Part shown: positions 1 through 5,932 of the stretch, piece after piece
Position numbering within the stretch: the stretch's first letter is position 1
Layout of the letters: each line of letters starts with the position of its first letter
Source: Verrucomicrobiaceae bacterium
Lineage (GTDB): Bacteria; Verrucomicrobiota; Verrucomicrobiae; Verrucomicrobiales; Akkermansiaceae
NCBI GenBank assembly: GCA_947372405.1
Contig: CANBTO010000143.1
Location: forward strand, 1 to 10,078
Reading direction: 5' to 3'
Length of the DNA: 10,078 bases
Made by a program: the position numbers and the translations under genes
Notes under the pieces: generated by a model
Told to the model about the DNA's origin: nothing
The model's input: the letters and a program-made list of their open reading frames with translations, nothing else
Databases searched by the model: none

Positions 1-746
1 GGCAGCGAGATTTCAAACGGCACTCCGATACTGGATGCGCGGGCGACCCGGCTGCGGGCCAATGCCGGATCACAAACCATGGTCTGCCCACCGGCTGGCG
101 CGGCGACCGAGTGGACCTGCAACACATAACTGGATGCCGCGCGCACCAAGCCGGGGAACCCGGGTTCATCAAGCCAGGCCGGCAAAGTCGTGATCACCAG
201 CGGCAGGGGCGCGATGGCCCGGCGCATGGCGCGCACCCATTTGGCATATCCCGCAAGTTTCTTTTGGGCGCAGTCGAAGTCCAACTGCAGCTCGCGGGGC
301 TCCACCCCGGCCGCGCGCATGTCGGACAATCGCTGGCGGGCGGTTTCACAGAGAAACCGGATGGTTTCATCATCCTCGGAAAACGGCCCGGGATACGGCA
401 TCACCCGGATCGCCGGGGACAGGGAGGTTTTTTCATGGCGCACGGCTGCCCAGTCCACCGCAGGGGTGATCGGATGAGGGCGGCCGTTCTTCCATTCAAC
501 TTCACAGGAGAGAACGACATGGCCCGTTAGATCGTCCCGGCTGCGGGCGATGGCATCCGCGACCGGCAGGTTCCAATCGCGCTGCCAGACATATGCCCGC
601 TGCGGAAGCGGTGGGACGCCGGACTTTCCGCGTCTGCACGAAGGAAGCCATAGCAGCACCAGACAAAGCAAGGCGAGATGGCCCAGGCGTGGAAAAATTC
701 CAGTCACCGCGACGGCGGAGTGGCCCGAATGATTGGCAACTGCCAT
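1..746 (-). CDS. DUF3142-type putative lipoprotein, partial (C-terminus beyond the left edge)
   Basis: I translated the minus strand by hand. It stays open from the ATG at 746-744 to the window edge, giving 248 complete codons. A hydrophobic segment (residues about 24-34) is followed by LPSC with Cys37, a plausible lipobox, so the protein is probably a lipid-anchored envelope protein. After it come YVWQRDW (about residues 49-55) and the motif ELQLDFDC (about residue 155), which I recall as hallmarks of the DUF3142 family. The biochemical function of that family is not established to my knowledge; the strand-like LQLDFD motif would fit a TIM-barrel glycoside-hydrolase-like fold, but that is inference. 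The start is uncertain: no Shine-Dalgarno is visible, and a GTG at 707 would give a more typical 23-residue lipoprotein signal beginning TGIFPRLG. The gene is divergent from the coiled-coil/TPR gene at 905. The family call rests on memory of motifs; that the frame is coding is well supported. Confidence 0.68.
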   Translation of the reverse strand, partial: MAVANHSGHSAVAVTGIFPRLGHLALLCLVLLWLPSCRRGKSGVPPLPQRAYVWQRDWNLPVADAIARSRDDLTGHVVLSCEVEWKNGRPHPITPAVDWAAVRHEKTSLSPAIRVMPYPGPFSEDDETIRFLCETARQRLSDMRAAGVEPRELQLDFDCAQKKLAGYAKWVRAMRRAIAPLPLVITTLPAWLDEPGFPGLVRAASSYVLQVHSVAAPAGGQTMVCDPALARSRVARASSIGVPFEISL

Positions 747-813
747 GTGGCGATTTTGCCGGACAGGATGTCATTCGCAACGGATAAAAATCCAGACCCG
801 GCGGACCATTTGA

Positions 814-848
814 TGTCCGGGATGCCTTTTTTGTCCTGCACCCGGACA
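814..848. repeat. 8-bp perfect inverted repeat in the divergent spacer
   Basis: TGTCCGGG at 814-821 is the exact reverse complement of CCCGGACA at 841-848, with a 19-base spacer that includes a run of six T (827-832). It lies between two divergent genes, 57 bp upstream of the start at 905. It could be an operator half-site pair or a leader hairpin. A CCCGG at 797-801 could pair with the left arm instead, allowing two alternative stems. Function is not shown. Confidence 0.4.
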
Positions 849-873
849 CCCGCCCCGCAATCCCGCTTGCTCC

Positions 874-889
874 GGCCGGAACTTCGGCC
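874..889 (+). promoter_or_regulatory. Small hairpin just upstream of the start at 905
   Basis: GGCCG (874-878) and CGGCC (885-889) form a perfect 5-bp GC stem around the six-base loop GAACTT. The stem ends 15 bases before the ATG at 905, where no Shine-Dalgarno is seen, so it would sit next to the ribosome-binding region of the transcript. It is not followed by a T tract strong enough for a terminator. A role in translation control is inference. Confidence 0.3.
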
Positions 890-904
890 TAGTTTCCCTT
901 CCCC

Positions 905-3103
905 ATGCCGGTTTGGACTGCAAAAACCCTGCGAGCGCCCGCTGCCGTTGTGGCGGGTGCCTTTGCCACGCTACTGGCATACACCTCGCCAGCACAGACG
1001 CCGGCTCCGCTGCAAGCGGCGCAGTTCGATCCCTCGGACGTTTACTTCCAAGGCTATCTCGCCACACGCTCGGCGGAACAACTCGACTCGGCGGGCGACC
1101 ACATCGGAGCCATGGAAAAACTCCGGAAAGCGAACGAGATGTTCTCGGCAGTCGCCAAATTCTACCCGGAGTGGAAACCGGAAATGGTCAAGGGGCGCAG
1201 CGCGAAAACCGCCGAGACCATCGCCCAGGTCCGCCCGAAGGCCGAAGAACAGCTCCGCAAAAACCGCAACAATGTGGCCGAACTCGAAGGCGGAGAAAAA
1301 ATGTCCGGCAGGACCATCGATCCGTCGCGTGACGTGATCCCACTGACCCCGGGCATTCTGAAGGTTGACCCGCTCTCGACCCGCCGCCTTGAGGATGCCG
1401 AAGCCGAGGTCAAACGTCTGCGCGATCTGGCGGCGAAGGAAAAATCGTCCGCGCAATCGACCGAACAGGAACACCAGCGCGACACTTCCAGGCTTCATGA
1501 CGTCGAGCGCCAGCGGGACGCCCTGCAGGCGGACCTGCATGCCGCGGAAACCAATCTCCAGGCCCTCCGCGCCAGACTTGCCGCCGCCCCGATGGAGAAA
1601 GAAGTCAAGGATCTCAACCAGCGCATCGACTCTCTCGAACAGGAGCGCGAGGCCATGGCCATGGCGCTCACGCAGAGCCGTGGCGCGCACACCGAGGCCT
1701 TGGCGCGCATCGCCACCCTTGAGGCGAACCTCAAGGTGATGCAGCAGAAACATGCCGATCTCGACCGCGACCTGAAAGTCGAACGCAAAGTTTCTCGTGA
1801 CGTCGTCGCCGGACAACGGCGGCAGCTTGAATCACTCGAAAAGGAACTTGCCGGCAAGAACACGGAACTCGCCAAGGCCAACGAGAAGATCACCGGGCTG
1901 ATGAACGAGCTGAAGGAAAGCCGTGACGCCTTCACCCAGCTCCGCACCGAGCGCGACTCGCTGCTTCAGGAGCGCGACCAGATGTCCGCCCTGCTCAAAC
2001 TCAATGAAGCCGGCCGCATCCAGGACCTGATCGAGCAGAACATGCTGCTCGCCAAGAACCTCCGTGAGGCCAATGAAAAGGTGGACCGCCTGAACCGCGA
2101 GAGCAACGCCGACAAGGACGCCACCATCGACGCCCTGCGCGACCTCGCCATCGCCAAGTCACAGATCAACCGCCTCCACCAGGAGAAGAAGGACCAGGAC
2201 CAACGCATCGCCGATCTGGAAAGCCGGCTCAAAAACGAGGAGTCCGATCTCGCGAGCGGCAAAGCCTCCGCGGATCCGGCCGAGGTGGAAACCCTGCGGG
2301 ACATCATCAAGCGCCAGCTCCGCGTGCAGGAGCGCCGCCGCCAGGCGCGTGATCTGCTGGTTGACGCAGCAAAGGAACTCGGTGCCAAGGACGAGAAACT
2401 CGCCAATGCCATCGCGCTATTCGACTCCCAGGAAATCGCGCTCACACCGGAGGAACAAAAACTCGTCGCAGACAGGAAAGTGGACGGCGAGTTCGTCTCA
2501 CCCGTTCATCGCAGTCTTGAATCCGTCGGCCAGGCCACCGCAGGTCTGAACCGCGACATTTCGGTCTTCGAACGCACTGCGGAGAAGTCGTTTGTAGCCG
2601 GCCACCTGCTGCCCACCCGCGAGCTCTATCAGATGATTCTCGAACAGAACCCGGGCCATACGCCGTCGCTGTGCAAACTCGGTGTCGTCCATCTGAAGCT
2701 CAAGGACGCCGCCGCAGCGGTGGACACTTTCCGGCGCGCCGTCGAACTGGACGCCAGCAACCCGTATGCCTACCGGATGCTTGGTTTCTCGTTAATGATG
2801 CTCGGAGACATGGCAGGCGCGCAGCAGGCCGTCCGCCACTCCGTGGACCTTTCTCCCACCGATGCGAAGAGCCAGTGCCTGCTCGCCACACTCTGCTACC
2901 GCGCAGGCCGCACCAGCGAGGCGGAGTCCTACTTCAAGGCCGCCATCACCGCGGATCCTGTGCCGAGCGAACCCTACTACAACCTCGCCCTGCTCTGCTC
3001 GAAGGACCATCGCACCGAGCTAGCCAAGGATTACTATCAGCAGGCGCTTGAACGCGGCGCGCTGCCGGATCCCAAGCTTGAGGAAACCCTGTCCAAGCAA
3101 TGA
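905..3103 (+). CDS. Secreted coiled-coil protein with C-terminal TPR repeats
   Basis: The 732-residue product starts with a signal-peptide-like segment: basic residues at K7 and R10, a hydrophobic stretch at about 11-26, and SPAQ as a possible cleavage region. It is therefore probably periplasmic or membrane-associated. Residues about 160-455 are a nearly continuous heptad-rich coiled coil full of Glu, Lys, Arg, Gln and Leu. After a linker with a basic cluster (RVQERRRQAR), residues about 566-722 hold about four tetratricopeptide repeats, visible from recurring A/G/Y/L positions and sequences such as AVELDASNPYAYRMLGF. The TPRs suggest a protein-binding scaffold; no catalytic domain is seen. 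The ATG at 905 is the only reasonable start because the next in-frame Met lies beyond the signal, though no Shine-Dalgarno precedes it. Its stop overlaps the start of the lipoprotein gene (ATGA at 3100), which suggests translational coupling and a shared role in the envelope. The specific function is unknown. Confidence 0.88.
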   Translation: MPVWTAKTLRAPAAVVAGAFATLLAYTSPAQTPAPLQAAQFDPSDVYFQGYLATRSAEQLDSAGDHIGAMEKLRKANEMFSAVAKFYPEWKPEMVKGRSAKTAETIAQVRPKAEEQLRKNRNNVAELEGGEKMSGRTIDPSRDVIPLTPGILKVDPLSTRRLEDAEAEVKRLRDLAAKEKSSAQSTEQEHQRDTSRLHDVERQRDALQADLHAAETNLQALRARLAAAPMEKEVKDLNQRIDSLEQEREAMAMALTQSRGAHTEALARIATLEANLKVMQQKHADLDRDLKVERKVSRDVVAGQRRQLESLEKELAGKNTELAKANEKITGLMNELKESRDAFTQLRTERDSLLQERDQMSALLKLNEAGRIQDLIEQNMLLAKNLREANEKVDRLNRESNADKDATIDALRDLAIAKSQINRLHQEKKDQDQRIADLESRLKNEESDLASGKASADPAEVETLRDIIKRQLRVQERRRQARDLLVDAAKELGAKDEKLANAIALFDSQEIALTPEEQKLVADRKVDGEFVSPVHRSLESVGQATAGLNRDISVFERTAEKSFVAGHLLPTRELYQMILEQNPGHTPSLCKLGVVHLKLKDAAAAVDTFRRAVELDASNPYAYRMLGFSLMMLGDMAGAQQAVRHSVDLSPTDAKSQCLLATLCYRAGRTSEAESYFKAAITADPVPSEPYYNLALLCSKDHRTELAKDYYQQALERGALPDPKLEETLSKQ

Positions 3104-3675
3104 AAACCGGGTATTCCATCGTAATGATCGCATCCGTGCTGGCCGTCTCCTGCGCGAAGGACAAACACAAGGAATCCGCCGCCACCTTCAAGCCCCTCAG
3201 CCAGCGGCTCGATGAAAGCAATGGCTACAAACAGGGCCCGGATGGCAGTTGGGTGCCCAAGAGCGACAAGCGCAGCTCCTTCGAAGCCCAGGGCAGATCC
3301 CAGTATTTCCAAGGCGAGTATCAGAAAAAAGCCTTCAAGACCAACGACTACACCACCAAGTCCTGGTGGGGAAACAAGGACTACGGTGCCAAACCTTACA
3401 CTGGAAACACCGACGGCAGCCGTTTTGAAAAAGCCTCCCGTCTCGATGGCAAAGGTGCCCGCGAGTCCGATCATGCGGCGGATCTTCCGAAGGATTACAA
3501 GACCGGCGAATACGCCACCAACGCCGCGCGCGAGACCGAGCAGGGAGCCATCGCCAAACCTTACGAATCGCAGACCGACCCCGGCCGCAGGGTGGACCTC
3601 AAGCCGGAGATCATCGACTGGCGCGAACAACGCAAACTCAGTCTGGAGCAGTCGAAGGGGATTCTTGGGCATTGA
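3100..3675 (+). CDS. Small basic lipoprotein of unknown function
   Basis: The 191-residue product has a short hydrophobic N-terminus ending in LAVSC, with Cys18 as the likely lipidation site; the -3 residue is Ala rather than the usual Leu. The mature part is hydrophilic and rich in Lys, Tyr, Gly, Asp and Trp. It contains short related segments around residues 66-110 (QYFQGEYQKKAF, TKSWWGNKDYGAKPY, GNTDGSRF) and an aromatic/basic C-terminal motif, IIDWREQRKLSLEQSKGILG. I recognise no named domain; from memory similar proteins occur in other Verrucomicrobia, but I cannot verify this here. Its start codon lies inside the stop of the coiled-coil/TPR gene (ATGA), so the two are almost certainly co-translated and may form an envelope complex. 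Its last 38 bp overlap the 3' end of the convergent gene at 3638-4351. Confidence 0.82.
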   Translation: MKTGYSIVMIASVLAVSCAKDKHKESAATFKPLSQRLDESNGYKQGPDGSWVPKSDKRSSFEAQGRSQYFQGEYQKKAFKTNDYTTKSWWGNKDYGAKPYTGNTDGSRFEKASRLDGKGARESDHAADLPKDYKTGEYATNAARETEQGAIAKPYESQTDPGRRVDLKPEIIDWREQRKLSLEQSKGILGH

Positions 3676-4351
3676 CCGGACCGACGTCCGCCACCGCCTG
3701 CGCGAGCGAATCCAGCAGCAACTTTTTCGTGGGTTCCCATCGCCACGGCAGACCGTCGAGAAAGAACGACTGGGAAACCTTGAGCCTTACCTGCGCATAG
3801 CGGTCCGCCGGAAACTCCGCGGACAACATGGATCCCAAGGCCAGGCTCTCAGTATTTCTGAAATGGCGCACGTCCAGATCCTTTCCTCCCAGATGGCTCC
3901 GCCAGGCCGCCGCGAATTTCTCCGCCAGCCCTCCTCCCACGGGCGTTTCCAGCGTGAAGCGGCCCTCCGTTTGATCGTCCGTGTGGACCATCACATGGAT
4001 CACCGCCGGATGACGCCGAAGATCCTCGGCGATTCTCTGACGCAGGACCTCACGGTAGGATTTCATCACATAGCGCTCCACGATCTTCACCCGCGTGGCA
4101 TCCGGCAGTTGGATGGAAAACCGGCTCCAGCGCTCGTCGCCGTCTTTTTCGAAATCCACAAGCAACCGCGTCACATCGCCATGCACCAGCGGCGTGCGAA
4201 ACCTCATCGCGAACGCCTGCGCCAGATTCAGAGCTCCCGGCTCCCATCCCTCCGTAGAAGACACCACATCCTCCGATCCACGGAAAACCTCACGATAGGC
4301 CTCCGGCACCGCGCACGTCGCGTTTTCACAACTGAACAGGAAAGCCGTCAT
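3638..4351 (-). CDS. N-formylglutamate amidohydrolase-related protein, probably divergent or inactive
   Basis: The 237-residue product (ATG at 4351-4349, preceded by AAAGG about 6 bases upstream) has the layout I know from the N-formylglutamate amidohydrolase family (PF05013): an N-terminal SCEN...VPEAYREVF, then GWEPGALNLAQ, a TRLLVDF segment, a helical region, VIHVMVHT, and a closing PADRYAQVRLKVSQ. Active members hydrolyse N-formyl-L-glutamate to glutamate and formate in histidine degradation, or act on related substrates. Several positions differ from the family pattern as I recall it: CEH is CEN (Asn10), D in DPGA is Glu37, and the E-x-E of the closing ELEVNQ is Arg189/Lys191. His123 of the VHS-type motif is kept. 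No histidine-utilisation (hut) gene is nearby, so a hut role is unlikely. The start at 4351 is preferred to an in-frame ATG at 4402, because family homology begins at once. It overlaps the lipoprotein gene tail to tail by 38 bp. Confidence 0.75.
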   Translation of the reverse strand: MTAFLFSCENATCAVPEAYREVFRGSEDVVSSTEGWEPGALNLAQAFAMRFRTPLVHGDVTRLLVDFEKDGDERWSRFSIQLPDATRVKIVERYVMKSYREVLRQRIAEDLRRHPAVIHVMVHTDDQTEGRFTLETPVGGGLAEKFAAAWRSHLGGKDLDVRHFRNTESLALGSMLSAEFPADRYAQVRLKVSQSFFLDGLPWRWEPTKKLLLDSLAQAVADVGPVNAQESPSTAPD

Positions 4352-4516
4352 GCCTTTGGTAAACCCGGATTCACATGGACTCTGCCGGACTTCTCCCGCC
4401 ATGGCAATCCCGCATCAGAGGTGCGGTCCAGAACATCAAAAGACCCGGCCACAGCCCTTTTGCGAAGCGATCCGCTATCGACATCCCGGTGCGCCCACAC
4501 CAGACTGCCGGTGGAT

Positions 4517-5119
4517 ATGAACGGACTTTCCATCATCGGGTTGATGCTCGCCGCCACGGTTGTCACAGCCAGCGCGGCTCCCCGTTTCGCTTTGGTTCGG
4601 GTGAAGGACATCTACACCAGCCTCGATTCCACCGCCACCCAGCAGCAGGAAATCAAGAAGGAGCGCGAGGACATCATGAAGGACCAGCGGGCCGAGGAAC
4701 TGCGCAAGATCATCGGCGAACTACAGGACCTGCAGACGAAGTTGTCCGACAAGGGCCACCCGCTCGACGAGGAAACCAGCCGCAAGCTGGCGCGCAGCTA
4801 TGAGATCAAGCGACAGGAAGCGCAGACCCTGCAGAAGGAGTTCGAGGGCTTCAAGGACGAGCAGGAAAAACTCATCAACACCAGGATGGTTTCCGGCATG
4901 CGCGCCTCACTCAAAAAGATCGTGGAGGTTTCCAAAAAGGTCGCCAAGGAAAAGGGCTGCGACTGCGTCTTCGACAGCTCGGGAAACACCAACACCGGAG
5001 TGCCGTTCGTGCTTTACAGCAAGGCGGCTCCTGACCTGACCGAAGACGTCAAGGCCGCCATGAAGGATGCCAACGCCGCGGCACCGTCCGCAAAACCCTC
5101 CAATCCGATCAAACACTGA
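4517..5119 (+). CDS. OmpH/Skp-family periplasmic chaperone
   Basis: The 200-residue product begins with a clear signal peptide (hydrophobic residues 4-16, likely cleavage after ASA at about residue 20). The mature start, FALVRVKDIYTS, corresponds to the first beta strand of OmpH/Skp proteins. Residues about 40-145 form the charged helical hairpin (coiled-coil tentacles) of this family, and the C-terminal part, CVFDSSG...VPFVLYSKAAPDLTEDV, matches the closing strand and the conserved D-[LI]-T-x-x-V motif. Skp proteins form trimers that hold unfolded outer-membrane proteins in the periplasm. Length is normal for the family apart from an Ala/Ser/Pro-rich tail. The frame is open upstream to about 3212, but that stretch is antisense to the gene at 3638-4351; the ATG at 4517 is chosen because the signal peptide starts there, with a weak GGTGG five bases upstream. 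The neighbours are not the usual bamA/lpxD genes. The gene is followed after 5 bp by the membrane coiled-coil gene. Confidence 0.88.
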   Translation: MNGLSIIGLMLAATVVTASAAPRFALVRVKDIYTSLDSTATQQQEIKKEREDIMKDQRAEELRKIIGELQDLQTKLSDKGHPLDEETSRKLARSYEIKRQEAQTLQKEFEGFKDEQEKLINTRMVSGMRASLKKIVEVSKKVAKEKGCDCVFDSSGNTNTGVPFVLYSKAAPDLTEDVKAAMKDANAAAPSAKPSNPIKH

Positions 5120-5124
5120 CACTC

Positions 5125-5634
5125 ATGGACACACTGATGCTCGCTCTTCAGAGCCCTTTCACCTGGGGGCTCCTGTTAGGCCTTCTGCTCACCGCCTTCA
5201 CCTGGAAGTCCGGCTTCACCGCCCGCCGCCACCTCGCCAAGGAACTCAAGCGCGTGGAAACGGAGATGAAGGAACTCCAGGGCCACCTCAACACCCAGCT
5301 CAAGATCAACGCCAGCGGCAACGAGACGCTTCAGAACGAACTCAACTCGCTCAAACAGCAGAACGAAACGCTGCGCGTCAACAACGCCGCCCTCCAACAG
5401 AAACCCGGCCGCGCCGAGCAACGCCTGCTGCAGATCCAGGAAATCGCCATCCGCACCATGCGCGAGCAGGCACCCGGATTCGCTCCTGCCTGGGAGAAGA
5501 CCCTGCGCCAGGCCGAAGCCGAAGTGGACGCATCCGAATCCGGCCTCAGGAAACTTGTCCGCCGCGTGATCCCGGGCTTGGGAAATTCATCCACCACCGT
5601 GGTCGTGAACGAAGACCCTGCGAACAACGTCTGA
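5125..5634 (+). CDS. Membrane-anchored coiled-coil protein of unknown function
   Basis: The 169-residue product has one hydrophobic membrane segment at about residues 11-27 (WGLLLGLLLTAFTW), followed by the basic stretch KSGFTARRHLAKELKR. Residues about 36-95 are a coiled coil rich in Glu, Lys, Leu, Gln and Asn. A second, shorter amphipathic region runs to about residue 148. By the positive-inside rule the basic residues after the membrane segment would place the coiled coil in the cytoplasm, but a weak signal anchor cannot be excluded. No known domain is recognised. Only 5 bp separate it from the stop of the OmpH/Skp gene, so the two are probably co-transcribed. No Shine-Dalgarno is visible, which fits translation following on from the upstream gene. 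Confidence 0.8.
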   Translation: MDTLMLALQSPFTWGLLLGLLLTAFTWKSGFTARRHLAKELKRVETEMKELQGHLNTQLKINASGNETLQNELNSLKQQNETLRVNNAALQQKPGRAEQRLLQIQEIAIRTMREQAPGFAPAWEKTLRQAEAEVDASESGLRKLVRRVIPGLGNSSTTVVVNEDPANNV

Positions 5635-5932
5635 TTCAAGGCATCTGCAGGCAGGTCAAATCCCCTTCCTCAAATCCCGCAGACTCCAGAGCTTGCGTGC
5701 CGCAGCGAACGCTTGGCCACGCATTCTTCGAGCACCATCCTTTCGCCTGAGCCCGGATTGCTCGCGCGCTCGAACGCCTTGTTCACGCACGTCCTGCGGC
5801 CAATCATAGCTCAGTCCCTGAATATCTCACCCGAACACTCGCAGGCATTACGTATATCCTCTCGTTCTTTTGGACAAATTCGCCGTGGTTTTTCGGCAAC
5901 ACGGGCCTGATGAAATTAAGGGATAAAGATGC
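5635..5932. other. Non-coding stretch upstream of the sigma-like/kinase gene
   Basis: This 298-bp region has no convincing gene. A 65-codon open frame at 5713-5910 shows no domain, signal peptide or membrane segment. The last 130 bases or so are less GC-rich than the flanking genes, which fits a promoter region, but I could not find a -35/-10 pair with good spacing. Nor is a hairpin with a T tract visible after the upstream gene. Confidence 0.5.
5918..5922 (+). promoter_or_regulatory. Ribosome-binding site of the sigma-like/kinase gene
   Basis: AAGGG lies 10 bases before the ATG at 5933 and is one of the few Shine-Dalgarno-like sequences in the window. It supports that start over the in-frame Met codons 10 and 14. 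Confidence 0.45.

Noticed and set aside
111..530. Plus-strand open frames of 139 and 95 codons
   Set aside because: They are antisense to the DUF3142-type gene, which has a coherent signal sequence and family motifs.
502..849. Minus-strand open frame of 115 codons
   Set aside because: It overlaps the DUF3142-type gene in another frame and has low-complexity Arg/Pro-rich sequence without a domain.
971..1816. Minus-strand open frame of 281 codons, and the 219-codon plus frame at 678-1337
   Set aside because: Both are shadows of the coiled-coil/TPR gene; the long frames result from the high GC content and the regular heptad codons.
3212..4516. Upstream extension of the OmpH/Skp frame to a 635-codon protein
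   Set aside because: The extra part is antisense to the minus-strand amidohydrolase-like gene, has no domain and a shadow-like Arg/Ser/Pro composition, and a clean signal peptide starts at 4517.
5667..5688. Sequence resembling a tRNA T-arm and 3' end (TCAAATCC followed by ACTCCA)
   Set aside because: The conserved GTTC and paired stem are missing and no acceptor or anticodon arm lies upstream.
5713..5910. 65-codon plus-strand open frame in the spacer before the kinase fusion
   Set aside because: It has no domain, signal or membrane segment and no Shine-Dalgarno, so chance is the simplest explanation.
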